Assembly: GCF_049959315.1 (NCBI RefSeq) | Contig: NZ_CP188201.1 | Source: Serratia proteamaculans_D | GTDB lineage: Bacteria; Pseudomonadota; Gammaproteobacteria; Enterobacterales; Enterobacteriaceae | Length of the DNA stretch: 64,000 nucleotides | Direction: 5' to 3' (one strand) | Shown: positions 44,306 to 52,456 of the stretch, one piece after another | How positions within the stretch are numbered: the first letter of the stretch is position 1 | How the letters are laid out: every line of letters begins with the position of its first letter | Made by a program: the position numbers and the translations under genes | Notes under the pieces: generated by a model | Database searches by the model: none | What the model was told of the DNA's origin: nothing | The model's input: the letters and a program-made list of their open reading frames with translations, nothing else

Positions 44306-45169
44306 GTGCTGCTTCTGGTGATTACTACCATTTTGTGGGCGTTCTCTTTTAGCCTGATTGGCGAATATCTGGCGGGTCAGGTCGACAGCTGGTTCTCGGT
44401 GCTGATGCGTATTGGCCTGGCGGCATTGGTGTTTCTGCCTTTTCTGCGCTGGCGCAATATCAGGCTGAAAGTGATCCTGATGTACATGCTGGTGGGGGCT
44501 TGCCAGCTTGGCATCATGTACCTGTTCAGCTTCCGCGCTTACATGTACCTGACGGTGCCGGAATTCCTGCTGTTTACCGTGCTGACGCCGCTGTATGTCA
44601 CGCTGATTTATGACCTGATCAGTGGGCAGCGCTTGCGCTGGAGTTACGTATTCAGTGCATTGCTGGCCGTTTTGGGGGCGGCGATCATCCGTTACCACCA
44701 GCTTAGCGAGCATTTCTGGTTGGGGCTGCTGCTGGTGCAGGCGGCGAATATCAGCTTCGCCATTGGCATGGTCGGTTACAAGCGTCTGATGGAAGTGCAT
44801 CCGTTGCCACAGCACACCGCGTTTTCCTGGTTCTATCTGGGTGCGCTGGTGGTGGCGGTGGTGGCTTGGTGCCTGTGGGGCAATCCGCAACAGTTGCCGA
44901 CCACCAATCTGCAATGGGGCATTCTGGTGTGGCTGGGCGTAGTAGCTTCCGGGTTGGGCTATTTCATGTGGAACTACGGCGCCACGCAGGTGGATGCCGG
45001 CACGCTGGGCATCATGAATAACATGCATGTGCCTGCCGGGCTGCTGGTGAATCTGGCCATCTGGCAGCAACAGCCGCACTGGCCAAGTTTTATTATCGGT
45101 GGGGCGGTGATTGTGGCTTCGCTGTGGGTCCATCGCCGTTGGGTGGCACCCAAAATAATCAGTAAATAA
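44306..45169 (+). CDS. bioP: Biotin transporter BioP (YigM)
   Basis: The 287-residue EamA-family inner-membrane protein has about ten spans. Its long blocks are the same as in E. coli YigM: SFRAYMYLTVPEFLLFTVLT, IGMVGYKRLMEVHPLPQH and MWNYGATQVDAGTLGIMNNM. YigM is the high-affinity biotin carrier of E. coli. Translation probably starts at GTG 44306 behind AGGGTG. It is convergent with metR, as in E. coli. Confidence 0.92.
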   Translation: MLLLVITTILWAFSFSLIGEYLAGQVDSWFSVLMRIGLAALVFLPFLRWRNIRLKVILMYMLVGACQLGIMYLFSFRAYMYLTVPEFLLFTVLTPLYVTLIYDLISGQRLRWSYVFSALLAVLGAAIIRYHQLSEHFWLGLLLVQAANISFAIGMVGYKRLMEVHPLPQHTAFSWFYLGALVVAVVAWCLWGNPQQLPTTNLQWGILVWLGVVASGLGYFMWNYGATQVDAGTLGIMNNMHVPAGLLVNLAIWQQQPHWPSFIIGGAVIVASLWVHRRWVAPKIISK

Positions 45170-45202
45170 ACCGGGCTGCCCAAGCGCAGACAGCCCTGGT
45201 CG

Positions 45203-46153
45203 TCAGGGCTGCGAGGCCAGCGGTTTGACGCTGGCAACGCCGGCGCTTGGGCGGGCAGCATCACGGACGAACGGCAGATGATTGCAGGCGTGCTGGCGTG
45301 CCGAGCGGATAAAGGCTTCGGTTACCGCCTGGCGCTGCTCACCATCGCGAACTGCGGCATACAGACGGCTCCACAGGCCATCGCCGAGGGTTTTGGTCAC
45401 CACCAACCCCTGACGCTCAAAACTCTCTACCACCCAATGCGGTAACGCCGCAATCCCCATCCGCGCCGACACCATCTGGATCAGCAGCAGGGTGTTATCG
45501 ACGTTTTTCAGCGCCGGGCTGATGCCTGCCGGCTGCAGGAAATGACGCCAGATATCCAGCCGTTGACGCTGTACCGGATAAATCATCAGCGTCTCATCGA
45601 TCAAATCTTCAGGTTCAATGTGCAGCTTGCTGGCCAACGGATGATCCGGTGCCAGCACCAGCCGCACTTCAAAATCAAACATCGGTGAATAATGCAGACC
45701 GCTGCGCGGCAGAATATCGGAGGTCAGCACCAGATCCAGTTCGCCTTGCTGTAAGGCCGGCTGTGGATCAAAGGTAACGCCGGACTTAAAGTCCATCACC
45801 ACCTGTGGCCAACTCTGTCGGAAGTTATCCAGCGCCGGTGTCAGCCACTGAATACAGCTGTGGCATTCAATGGCGATGCGCAGCGTGGCCTGATGCGGTT
45901 CGTGGCACGTCTGCAATGCCTGCTGAATTTGCGGCAGAACCTGTTCCGCCAGCTGTAACAGGATTTCTCCCTGCGCGGTAAAGCGCAGCGGTTGGCTTTT
46001 ACGAACGAACAGCTTGAAGCCCAGGCGCTGCTCCAGATCGCTGAACTGATGCGAAAGAGCAGACTGCGTCTGATGGAGTTGAGCAGCCGCGGCCGCCAGC
46101 GAACCGGTATTGCGCAGAGCCTGCAGCGTCCGTAAGTGTTTCAGTTCGATCAT
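45203..46153 (-). CDS. metR: LysR-type regulator MetR
   Basis: This 316-residue LysR-family activator of metE, metH and other methionine genes uses homocysteine as coactivator. The N-terminal helix-turn-helix reads IELKHLRTLQALRNTGSLAAAAAQLHQTQSALSH in sequence order across residues 2-35. The C-terminal effector domain follows. It is divergent from metE, the conserved arrangement, and shares a 105-nt control region. Confidence 0.96.
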   Translation of the reverse strand: MIELKHLRTLQALRNTGSLAAAAAQLHQTQSALSHQFSDLEQRLGFKLFVRKSQPLRFTAQGEILLQLAEQVLPQIQQALQTCHEPHQATLRIAIECHSCIQWLTPALDNFRQSWPQVVMDFKSGVTFDPQPALQQGELDLVLTSDILPRSGLHYSPMFDFEVRLVLAPDHPLASKLHIEPEDLIDETLMIYPVQRQRLDIWRHFLQPAGISPALKNVDNTLLLIQMVSARMGIAALPHWVVESFERQGLVVTKTLGDGLWSRLYAAVRDGEQRQAVTEAFIRSARQHACNHLPFVRDAARPSAGVASVKPLASQP

Positions 46154-46161
46154 GAGAGTCC

Positions 46162-46241
46162 TTCACAGTGACAGTGAATAAATTGCGCTTGTGGTTAATA
46201 CAGTACCTGCGGATTATGGATGTGTAAACATCTGGACGGCT
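46162..46241. promoter_or_regulatory. metR-metE control region with tandem met boxes
   Basis: Three contiguous 8-mers at 46218-46241 (GGATGTGT, AAACATCT, GGACGGCT) match the MetJ box AGACGTCT at five to six positions each. A dyad TTCAC-N7-GTGAA at 46162-46178 may be a LysR-type (MetR) site. MetJ repression is well supported; the MetR site is tentative. Confidence 0.65.
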
Positions 46242-46258
46242 AAATGGGGAATATGACG

Positions 46259-48535
46259 ATGGCAATTCTAAATCACACACTGGGTTTTCCTCGCGTTGGG
46301 CTACGACGTGAACTGAAAAAAGCTCAGGAAAGCTACTGGGCCGGTAACTCAACGCAGGAAGAACTGTTGGCCGTTGGCCGCGAGCTGCGCGCTCGCCATT
46401 GGCAACAGCAACAACAGGCCGGGGTGGATTTGGTGCCGGTCGGCGATTTCGCCTGGTACGACCATGTATTGGCCACCAGTCTGCTGCTCGGCAATGTGCC
46501 GGCGCGTCATCAAAATGCGGACGGCACAATCGATCTCGATACGCTGTTCCGTCTGGGCCGTGGCCGCGCACCGACCGGTGAACCGGCGGCAGCGGCGGAA
46601 ATGACCAAATGGTTTAACACCAACTACCACTACATGGTGCCCGAATTCCATAAGGGCCAGCAGTTCAAACTGGGCTGGACCCAATTGCTGGACGAAGTTG
46701 ACGAAGCGCTGGCGCTGGGCCACAAAATCAAACCTGTGCTGCTGGGGCCGGTCACTTATCTGTGGCTGGGCAAAGTGAAGGGTGAGCCGTTTGACCGCCT
46801 GTCGCTGCTCAACGATATCCTGCCGGTTTATCAGCAGGTGCTGGCCGAGCTGGCGAAACGCGGCGTTGAATGGGTGCAGATCGACGAGCCTGCGCTGGTG
46901 CTGGAATTGCCGCAGGCGTGGCTGAACGCCTTCAAACCGGCTTATGACGCGCTGCAGGGCCAGGTAAAATTGCTGCTGACCACCTATTTTGACAGCGTTG
47001 GCCACAACCTTGAGACCGTTCGACAGTTGCCGGTGCAGGGGCTGCACGTTGACCTGGTTGGCGGTCACGACGATATCGCGGTATTGAATAAAGCGCTGCC
47101 GAAAGAGTGGCTGCTGTCACTGGGGGTGATCAACGGTCGCAACGTCTGGCGCGCCGATCTGAGCAGCTGGTTCGAACGTTTGCAGCCATTGGTGGGCAGT
47201 CGCCCGCTGTGGATCGGGACTTCCTGTTCCCTGCTGCACAGCCCGATCGATCTGAGTGTAGAAACCCGCCTGGACGAAGAAGTGAAGAGCTGGTTCGCCT
47301 TCGCCCTGCAAAAATGCGGCGAACTGGCGTTGCTAAGCGCGGCGTTGAACGCACCGGGTGCAGCAAAACAGGCTGAACTGGACGCCTACAGCGCGCCCAT
47401 CCGTGCCCGTCGTCAGTCCAGCCGTGTGCATAATGCGCAGGTCAGCCAACGCCTGGCGGCTATTACCGCGCAGGACAGCGAACGTCAGCGTCCTTACGCC
47501 GAGCGCGCTCAGGCACAGCGTGAACGCTTTAACCTGCCGGCCTGGCCGACCACCACTATCGGTTCGTTCCCGCAAACCACCGAAATTCGCGGCCTGCGTC
47601 TGGACTTCAAACAGGGGCGTTTGGATGGCAACAACTACCGCACCAGCATTGGCGAGCACATTAAACAGGCGATTGTTGAGCAAGAACGTCTGGGCCTGGA
47701 CGTATTGGTGCACGGCGAAGCAGAGCGTAACGACATGGTCGAATACTTCGGTGAGAACCTCGACGGCTTCGTCTTCACCCAAAACGGCTGGGTACAGAGC
47801 TACGGTTCCCGCTGCGTAAAACCGCCGGTGATCATCGGCGATATCAGCCGACCGGAAGCCATCACCGTAGAGTGGGCGAAGTATGCCCAGTCGCTGACCG
47901 ACAAGCCGGTGAAGGGCATGTTGACGGGTCCGGTGACCATTCTTTGCTGGTCGTTCCCGCGTGAAGACGTGACCCGTGAAGTGATTGCCAAACAAATCGC
48001 CCTGGCGCTGCGTGACGAAGTGGAAGATCTGGAAAAGGCCGGTATCGGCATCATCCAGATTGATGAACCGGCACTGCGTGAGGGTCTGCCACTGCGTCAA
48101 TCCGACTGGGCTGCCTACCTGAATTGGGCGGTGGACGCGTTCAAATTGAATGCCGCCGTGGCGCAGGATGATACTCAGATCCACACCCACATGTGTTACT
48201 GCGAGTTCAACGACATCATGGATTCGATTGCGGCGCTGGATGCTGACGTGATCACCATCGAAACCTCGCGTTCCGATATGGATTTGCTGGAAGCCTTTAA
48301 AGAGTTCGAGTATCCGAACGAAATCGGACCGGGCGTGTATGACATCCACTCGCCAAACGTGCCAAGCGTGGAGTGGATAGAAGCACTGCTGCGTAAAGCC
48401 GCGCAGAACATCCCGGCAGAACGCCTGTGGGTTAACCCGGACTGCGGCCTGAAAACCCGTGGCTGGCCGGAAACCCGTCAGTCGCTGGCCAACATGGTGC
48501 TGGCAGCACAGCGCCTGCGCGAGCAGCAGGCCTGA
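46259..48535 (+). CDS. metE: Cobalamin-independent methionine synthase MetE
   Basis: This 758-residue zinc enzyme transfers the methyl group of 5-methyltetrahydropteroyl-triglutamate to homocysteine. The N-terminal domain starts AILNHTLGFPRVGLRREL. The C-terminal catalytic domain contains the zinc ligands in THMCYCEFND and NPDCGLKTRGW, and WPTTTIGSFPQTTEIR. Three in-frame ATGs (46244, 46253, 46259) compete; 46259 is preferred because GGGGA (46246-46250) lies 8 nt before it and MAILNHT fits the family. A terminator follows. Confidence 0.96.
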   Translation: MAILNHTLGFPRVGLRRELKKAQESYWAGNSTQEELLAVGRELRARHWQQQQQAGVDLVPVGDFAWYDHVLATSLLLGNVPARHQNADGTIDLDTLFRLGRGRAPTGEPAAAAEMTKWFNTNYHYMVPEFHKGQQFKLGWTQLLDEVDEALALGHKIKPVLLGPVTYLWLGKVKGEPFDRLSLLNDILPVYQQVLAELAKRGVEWVQIDEPALVLELPQAWLNAFKPAYDALQGQVKLLLTTYFDSVGHNLETVRQLPVQGLHVDLVGGHDDIAVLNKALPKEWLLSLGVINGRNVWRADLSSWFERLQPLVGSRPLWIGTSCSLLHSPIDLSVETRLDEEVKSWFAFALQKCGELALLSAALNAPGAAKQAELDAYSAPIRARRQSSRVHNAQVSQRLAAITAQDSERQRPYAERAQAQRERFNLPAWPTTTIGSFPQTTEIRGLRLDFKQGRLDGNNYRTSIGEHIKQAIVEQERLGLDVLVHGEAERNDMVEYFGENLDGFVFTQNGWVQSYGSRCVKPPVIIGDISRPEAITVEWAKYAQSLTDKPVKGMLTGPVTILCWSFPREDVTREVIAKQIALALRDEVEDLEKAGIGIIQIDEPALREGLPLRQSDWAAYLNWAVDAFKLNAAVAQDDTQIHTHMCYCEFNDIMDSIAALDADVITIETSRSDMDLLEAFKEFEYPNEIGPGVYDIHSPNVPSVEWIEALLRKAAQNIPAERLWVNPDCGLKTRGWPETRQSLANMVLAAQRLREQQA

Positions 48536-48575
48536 TTGCCACCCTTGGGCAATGATGTTTTGATCTGATTATTGT

Positions 48576-48597
48576 GGGCGCTTCGGCGCCCTTTTTT
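48576..48597 (+). terminator. metE intrinsic terminator
   Basis: Stem GGGCGC, stable TTCG tetraloop, GCGCCC (48576-48591), then six T. Confidence 0.92.
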
Positions 48598-48607
48598 ATA
48601 TCGCAAG

Positions 48608-48629
48608 CGGCTGCCTGGTCAGGCAGCCG
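48608..48629 (-). terminator. Inverted repeat downstream of ysgA
   Basis: Perfect 10-bp arms CGGCTGCCTG and CAGGCAGCCG around GT lie just after the ysgA stop. There is no adjacent U-tract on the ysgA strand, so it is a weak terminator call. Confidence 0.5.
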
Positions 48630-48640
48630 TGAGATGAGGT

Positions 48641-49477
48641 TTATTTCACGCCAGGTACGCCGTGTTGGGCGAACCATGCCAGCATGCGTTGCCAACCGTC
48701 GGTGGCCGCTTCGGCATCATAGCTTGGCCGGTAGTCGGCATTGAAGGCATGGCCAGCGTCGGGATAGACCACGATCTCGGCCTCGGCGTTGGCCGCCCGC
48801 AGTGCCTGACGCATGCTTTCCACCGTATCCTGCGGGATGCTGGTGTCCTGTCCGCCATATAATCCCAGCACCGGCGCAGAGAGTTGGGTCGCGACATCGA
48901 TCGGTTGTTTTGGCGAGTTCAGCGTTTTTTCGCCCACCAGTTTACCGTACCAGGCGACGGCCGCTTTCAACTGCGGATTATGTGCCGCATACAGCCAGCT
49001 AATACGCCCGCCCCAGCAGAAACCGGTAATCGCCAGCTTGCCTGCATCACCGCCGTGGCGCGTGGCCCAATGAGCGGCATGATCCAGATCTGCCAATACC
49101 TGGCGGTCCGGCACCTTGAGCACCAACTTTTGGAACAGCTCGCCGATGTCGGTGTAATCCCGGGCATCTCCCTGACGGAAATACAGCTCCGGTGCTATCG
49201 CCAGATAGCCCTGTTTGGCCAGGCGACGACAGACATCCTGAATGTGCTCATGCACGCCAAAAATCTCTTGTACCACCAGCACCACCGGGAAGGGGCCGCT
49301 GCTATCTGCAGGTTTGGCGATATAGGCCGGCAGATTGTCACCCTGCGAGGGAATAGTGGTTTCCCCGGCATGAATGCCTTGTTCATCGGTGAGAATGGTT
49401 GAAGCAGCCAAGGGTGTAACGGCCGGGGTGAATCCCCCCTGAGCCTGTTTTAATGTCATCACTTGATCGGTTTTCAT
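48641..49477 (-). CDS. ysgA: Dienelactone hydrolase family protein YsgA
   Basis: This 278-residue alpha/beta hydrolase of the dienelactone-hydrolase family has a Cys-Asp-His triad: Cys154 in TGFCWGG, Asp211 in GGQDTSIP and His243 in DAGHAF. The physiological substrate in enterobacteria is not known. It sits between metE and udp as in E. coli. About 40 N-terminal residues precede the core fold; the start at 49477 has an upstream AGACCGCA only, so a slightly later start is possible. Confidence 0.88.
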   Translation of the reverse strand: MKTDQVMTLKQAQGGFTPAVTPLAASTILTDEQGIHAGETTIPSQGDNLPAYIAKPADSSGPFPVVLVVQEIFGVHEHIQDVCRRLAKQGYLAIAPELYFRQGDARDYTDIGELFQKLVLKVPDRQVLADLDHAAHWATRHGGDAGKLAITGFCWGGRISWLYAAHNPQLKAAVAWYGKLVGEKTLNSPKQPIDVATQLSAPVLGLYGGQDTSIPQDTVESMRQALRAANAEAEIVVYPDAGHAFNADYRPSYDAEAATDGWQRMLAWFAQHGVPGVK

Positions 49478-49984
49478 TGCGGTCTCCGTGCAATCGAGAA
49501 AAGCGCTGAGATTAACTATAGGAAAGATTACCCGTTATTGGCACCGGGTGGAGCATTTTCGGCCAAGTCTGTAAAAAACGAATAATTATCTGGCTTTAGC
49601 GCATTTTTGTTGCCTTTTTATCATGCTATTACGCATGTTGACCTGCATTAATACCATAAGGTGCGTTAACTCCCTTTATTGTGGCTAAGTCACCGATAAA
49701 ATAAGGTTATTTTCTGTTCTGGTGTAAATAGTTTCATCAGGGAATCGGCTCTGTGCTGAGCAGCGAGGTTGAAAAACAGCGGTGCATTTTGTCGACTAGA
49801 CTTGGGGCATCTGAGATGTTCATATCGACTTCTGACTTAGTTTTTGTGACTTTAATCACAAATACTATGTAGATTGCATTCTGTTTCTTTATTCATAGTG
49901 ATGGTTGTCACGAAATTGCGTGGCAATTTTCAGTAGAGTACTTTTTTGTTCCTCCCAATAAACATGATCCATGAGGAGTCTCGC
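49478..49984 (+). promoter_or_regulatory. udp promoter region with paired CRP sites (CytR type)
   Basis: In this 507-nt gap two CRP sites stand 52 bp apart: a perfect TGTGA-N6-TCACA at 49845-49860 and AGTGA-N6-TCACG at 49897-49912. Between them is ATTGCATT (49873-49880), one base from the CytR octamer GTTGCATT. This is the CRP-CytR-CRP layout of E. coli nucleoside genes. The upstream 350 bases are AT-rich with no gene visible. Confidence 0.8.
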
Positions 49985-50746
49985 ATGTCCCAATCTGACG
50001 TTTTTCATCTCGGCCTCACTAAAAACGATTTACAAGGGGCCCAGCTTGCCATCGTTCCTGGCGATCCACAGCGCGTAGAGAAAATTGCCAAGCTGATGGA
50101 AAATCCGGTGCATCTGGCTTCCCATCGTGAATTTACTTCCTGGCGCGCAGAGCTGGACGGCAAGGCGGTGATCGTCTGCTCTACCGGCATCGGCGGCCCG
50201 TCTACCTCTATTGCCGTTGAAGAACTGGCGCAATTGGGCATCCGTACCTTCCTGCGTATCGGTACCACCGGTGCCATCCAGTCGAACATCAATGTCGGCG
50301 ATGTCCTGGTCACCACCGCGGCGGTTCGCCTTGACGGTGCCAGCCTGCATTTCGCCCCGATGGAGTTCCCGGCCGTGGCCGACTTTGCCTGTACCACGGC
50401 ACTGGTCGAAGCCGCCAAGGCTGCCGGCGCCACCACGCACATTGGTGTAACCGCCTCTTCCGATACCTTCTACCCTGGCCAGGAACGTTACGATACTTTC
50501 TCCGGCCGCGTCGTCAGCCGCTTCAAAGGCTCGATGGAAGAATGGCAGTCGATGGGCGTGATGAACTATGAAATGGAGTCGGCTACCTTGCTGACCATGT
50601 GTGCCAGCCAGGGCCTGCGTGCCGGTATGGTTGCCGGTGTGATTGTTAACCGCACCCAGCAGGAAATCCCGAACGCAGAAACCATGAAAAACACCGAAAG
50701 CAAAGCGGTGCAGATCGTAGTTGATGCGGCGCGCCGCCTGCTGTAA
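49985..50746 (+). CDS. udp: Uridine phosphorylase
   Basis: This 253-residue enzyme cleaves uridine with phosphate to uracil and ribose-1-phosphate and has exactly the E. coli length. Motifs: LTKNDLQGAQLAIVPGDPQR at the start, TGIGGPSTSIAVEELAQLG and the nucleoside-binding NYEMESATL. The frame is open to 49946, but MSQSDVFHLGL with GAGGAG before it is the start. It belongs to the pyrimidine salvage pathway. Confidence 0.97.
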   Translation: MSQSDVFHLGLTKNDLQGAQLAIVPGDPQRVEKIAKLMENPVHLASHREFTSWRAELDGKAVIVCSTGIGGPSTSIAVEELAQLGIRTFLRIGTTGAIQSNINVGDVLVTTAAVRLDGASLHFAPMEFPAVADFACTTALVEAAKAAGATTHIGVTASSDTFYPGQERYDTFSGRVVSRFKGSMEEWQSMGVMNYEMESATLLTMCASQGLRAGMVAGVIVNRTQQEIPNAETMKNTESKAVQIVVDAARRLL

Positions 50747-50761
50747 TTGTTTCGCAATTCG

Positions 50762-50788
50762 ACGGGTCGCTGACGCGGCCCGTTTCTC
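50762..50788 (+). terminator. udp terminator
   Basis: Nine-bp stem (ACGGGTCGC with GCGGCCCGT, one G-T pair) and loop TGAC, followed by TTTCT. Confidence 0.65.
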
Positions 50789-50915
50789 CATTCAGCCGTA
50801 ATCTGTTACGGTTAATCTCATCAGCGCCATCTTTCTGGCCGCCTCTTTACCCGCTGAGCCCGGTTTTCCGCTGCTCTCAGGTTGCGTTTTACAGACAATA
50901 ACCACGAGGACGTCT

Positions 50916-51698
50916 ATGACTGCCCAGATCCTGCTTCACCCTTCATTGGCGCCGCTTGATGGCGGCATTAACTTTCGCGATCTTGGCGGTAACAGCGTCG
51001 CCGACGGCCGCCGTATCAAGCGCGGTTTGTTGTTCCGTTCCGGTTCACTGGAGCGTCTGACCGAAGACGACTGCACCTTCCTGGCCGGTGTGCCGGTGCG
51101 TTCGGTACTCGATTACCGGGATGCCGATGAAGTTCAGGCCAAGCCAGACATCCTGTGGAGCGGTGCCGATTACCATCATTTCCCAGCCAACCCGTTGAGC
51201 AATGAAGTGAATGCCAATCTGGAAAAGTTGACCAGTGATACCTTGGCCGGTTTCGACGCGCAGGCCTTTATGCTGGAACTGTACCGTCGGTTGCCTTTCG
51301 GTAATGCGGCGTATAAACAGTTGGCCCAATTGCTGAGCAATGTCGATAACGGCGCCATCGTCCAGCACTGCGCGGTAGGTAAAGACCGTACCGGGATAGG
51401 ATCGGCGCTGGTGTTGTTTGCTCTGGGAGCGGATGAGGCGACGGTAGTGGAAGATTACCTGCTGACCGAAACCACGCTGGCGACTTTCCGCGAACAGATG
51501 CTGGATCAATTGTCGATTCGCCTGAATGCTTCAGCGCTGGGGCAATTTGCCTACGTGCTCAGCGCCCGTGAAGAATTCCTGATGACCGCCCTGAGCTGCA
51601 TCCGTGACCAATACGGTTCAACCGATCGCTGGCTGGAAGCCGAGTACGGTCTGGGCCAAAATCAGCGTGAAGTGTTGCAGGCGTTCTACCTCGAGTAA
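50916..51698 (+). CDS. Tyrosine phosphatase family protein (Y_phosphatase3)
   Basis: This 260-residue protein has the CX5R loop HCAVGKDRTG (Cys152, Arg158). The family N-terminal block is NFRDLGGNSVADGRRIKRGLLFRSG, in which FRDLGG and the R-S-G end are diagnostic of PF13350-type phosphatases. These enzymes dephosphorylate phosphotyrosine or phosphoinositides; the in vivo substrate here is unknown. It has its own ribosome site (ACGAGGA) and sits between udp and a DedA gene, a place where E. coli has nothing. Confidence 0.88.
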   Translation: MTAQILLHPSLAPLDGGINFRDLGGNSVADGRRIKRGLLFRSGSLERLTEDDCTFLAGVPVRSVLDYRDADEVQAKPDILWSGADYHHFPANPLSNEVNANLEKLTSDTLAGFDAQAFMLELYRRLPFGNAAYKQLAQLLSNVDNGAIVQHCAVGKDRTGIGSALVLFALGADEATVVEDYLLTETTLATFREQMLDQLSIRLNASALGQFAYVLSAREEFLMTALSCIRDQYGSTDRWLEAEYGLGQNQREVLQAFYLE

Positions 51699-51785
51699 AC
51701 TGCACGGGTGTTTAGCCGGGGTTTAATCGGCCCCGGCCGGCATTGCGTATCCTTGGGGCCATAAATCCCGCATCAGGAGCCCATA

Positions 51786-52316
51786 TTGAGCCTCAATGAC
51801 ATTATCCACTGGGTCAGCGACACCGTGCGGCAGCATGAAGCCTGGGCCATCCCGATTATTTTCTTCCTGGCGTTCGGCGAATCGCTGGCATTCCTGTCGC
51901 TGCTGTTGCCGGCCACGGTGATTTTGCTGGCGCTGGGAGCCTTGATAGGCGAAAGCGGCATTGCATTCTGGCCTATCTGGGCCGCCGCCGCTGCCGGGGC
52001 CTTTTTCGGCGACTGGCTCTCTTACTGGATTGGCTATCACTATCAAGACCGGGTGGCACATATGTGGCCCCTTTCCCGCAATCCACAGCTACTCACGCGT
52101 GGCCATGCGTTTTTTGAACGCTGGGGTGTTCTGGGCATTTTCATCGGTCGCTTCTTCGGCCCGTTGCGTGCCGTGGTACCGTTGGTCGGTGGCATTTGCG
52201 GCATGCCCCAGCGTTATTTCCAGGTAGCGAATATTACTTCGGCGATGATCTGGGCGTTCGGCATTCTGGCGCCGGGGGCGTTTGGCATCAAGTGGTTAAG
52301 CCAGTGGTTTGGCTAG
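51786..52316 (+). CDS. DedA family membrane protein
   Basis: The 176-residue inner-membrane protein has four to five hydrophobic segments and the DedA (SNARE-associated/VTT) core. That core reads FGESLAFLSLLLPATVILLALGAL, DWLSYWIGYH and GRFFGPLRAVVPLVGGICGM, with the conserved FxGR/P and Gly-rich stretches. DedA proteins are linked to polyprenyl-phosphate or phospholipid flipping. Translation seems to begin at TTG 51786, six bases after AGGAG; no better ATG exists. It is not one of the longer YghB/YqjA types. Confidence 0.85.
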   Translation: MSLNDIIHWVSDTVRQHEAWAIPIIFFLAFGESLAFLSLLLPATVILLALGALIGESGIAFWPIWAAAAAGAFFGDWLSYWIGYHYQDRVAHMWPLSRNPQLLTRGHAFFERWGVLGIFIGRFFGPLRAVVPLVGGICGMPQRYFQVANITSAMIWAFGILAPGAFGIKWLSQWFG

Positions 52317-52456
52317 TTCTGGTCTGACTTGCGTAGTGTTTCGCAATTTTGCGCCGTTGGGGCAAAAACAGACTGGACATCCATACAGCATCCCCTTAAC
52401 GTGACGGGCAACAGGCGCATAAAACGCCGGAACGGTCAGGTGTAACAGGAGGCAGG

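Noticed and set aside
47333..48349. 338-codon reading frame antisense to metE
   Set aside because: Shadow of a fully conserved metE coding sequence; no independent support.
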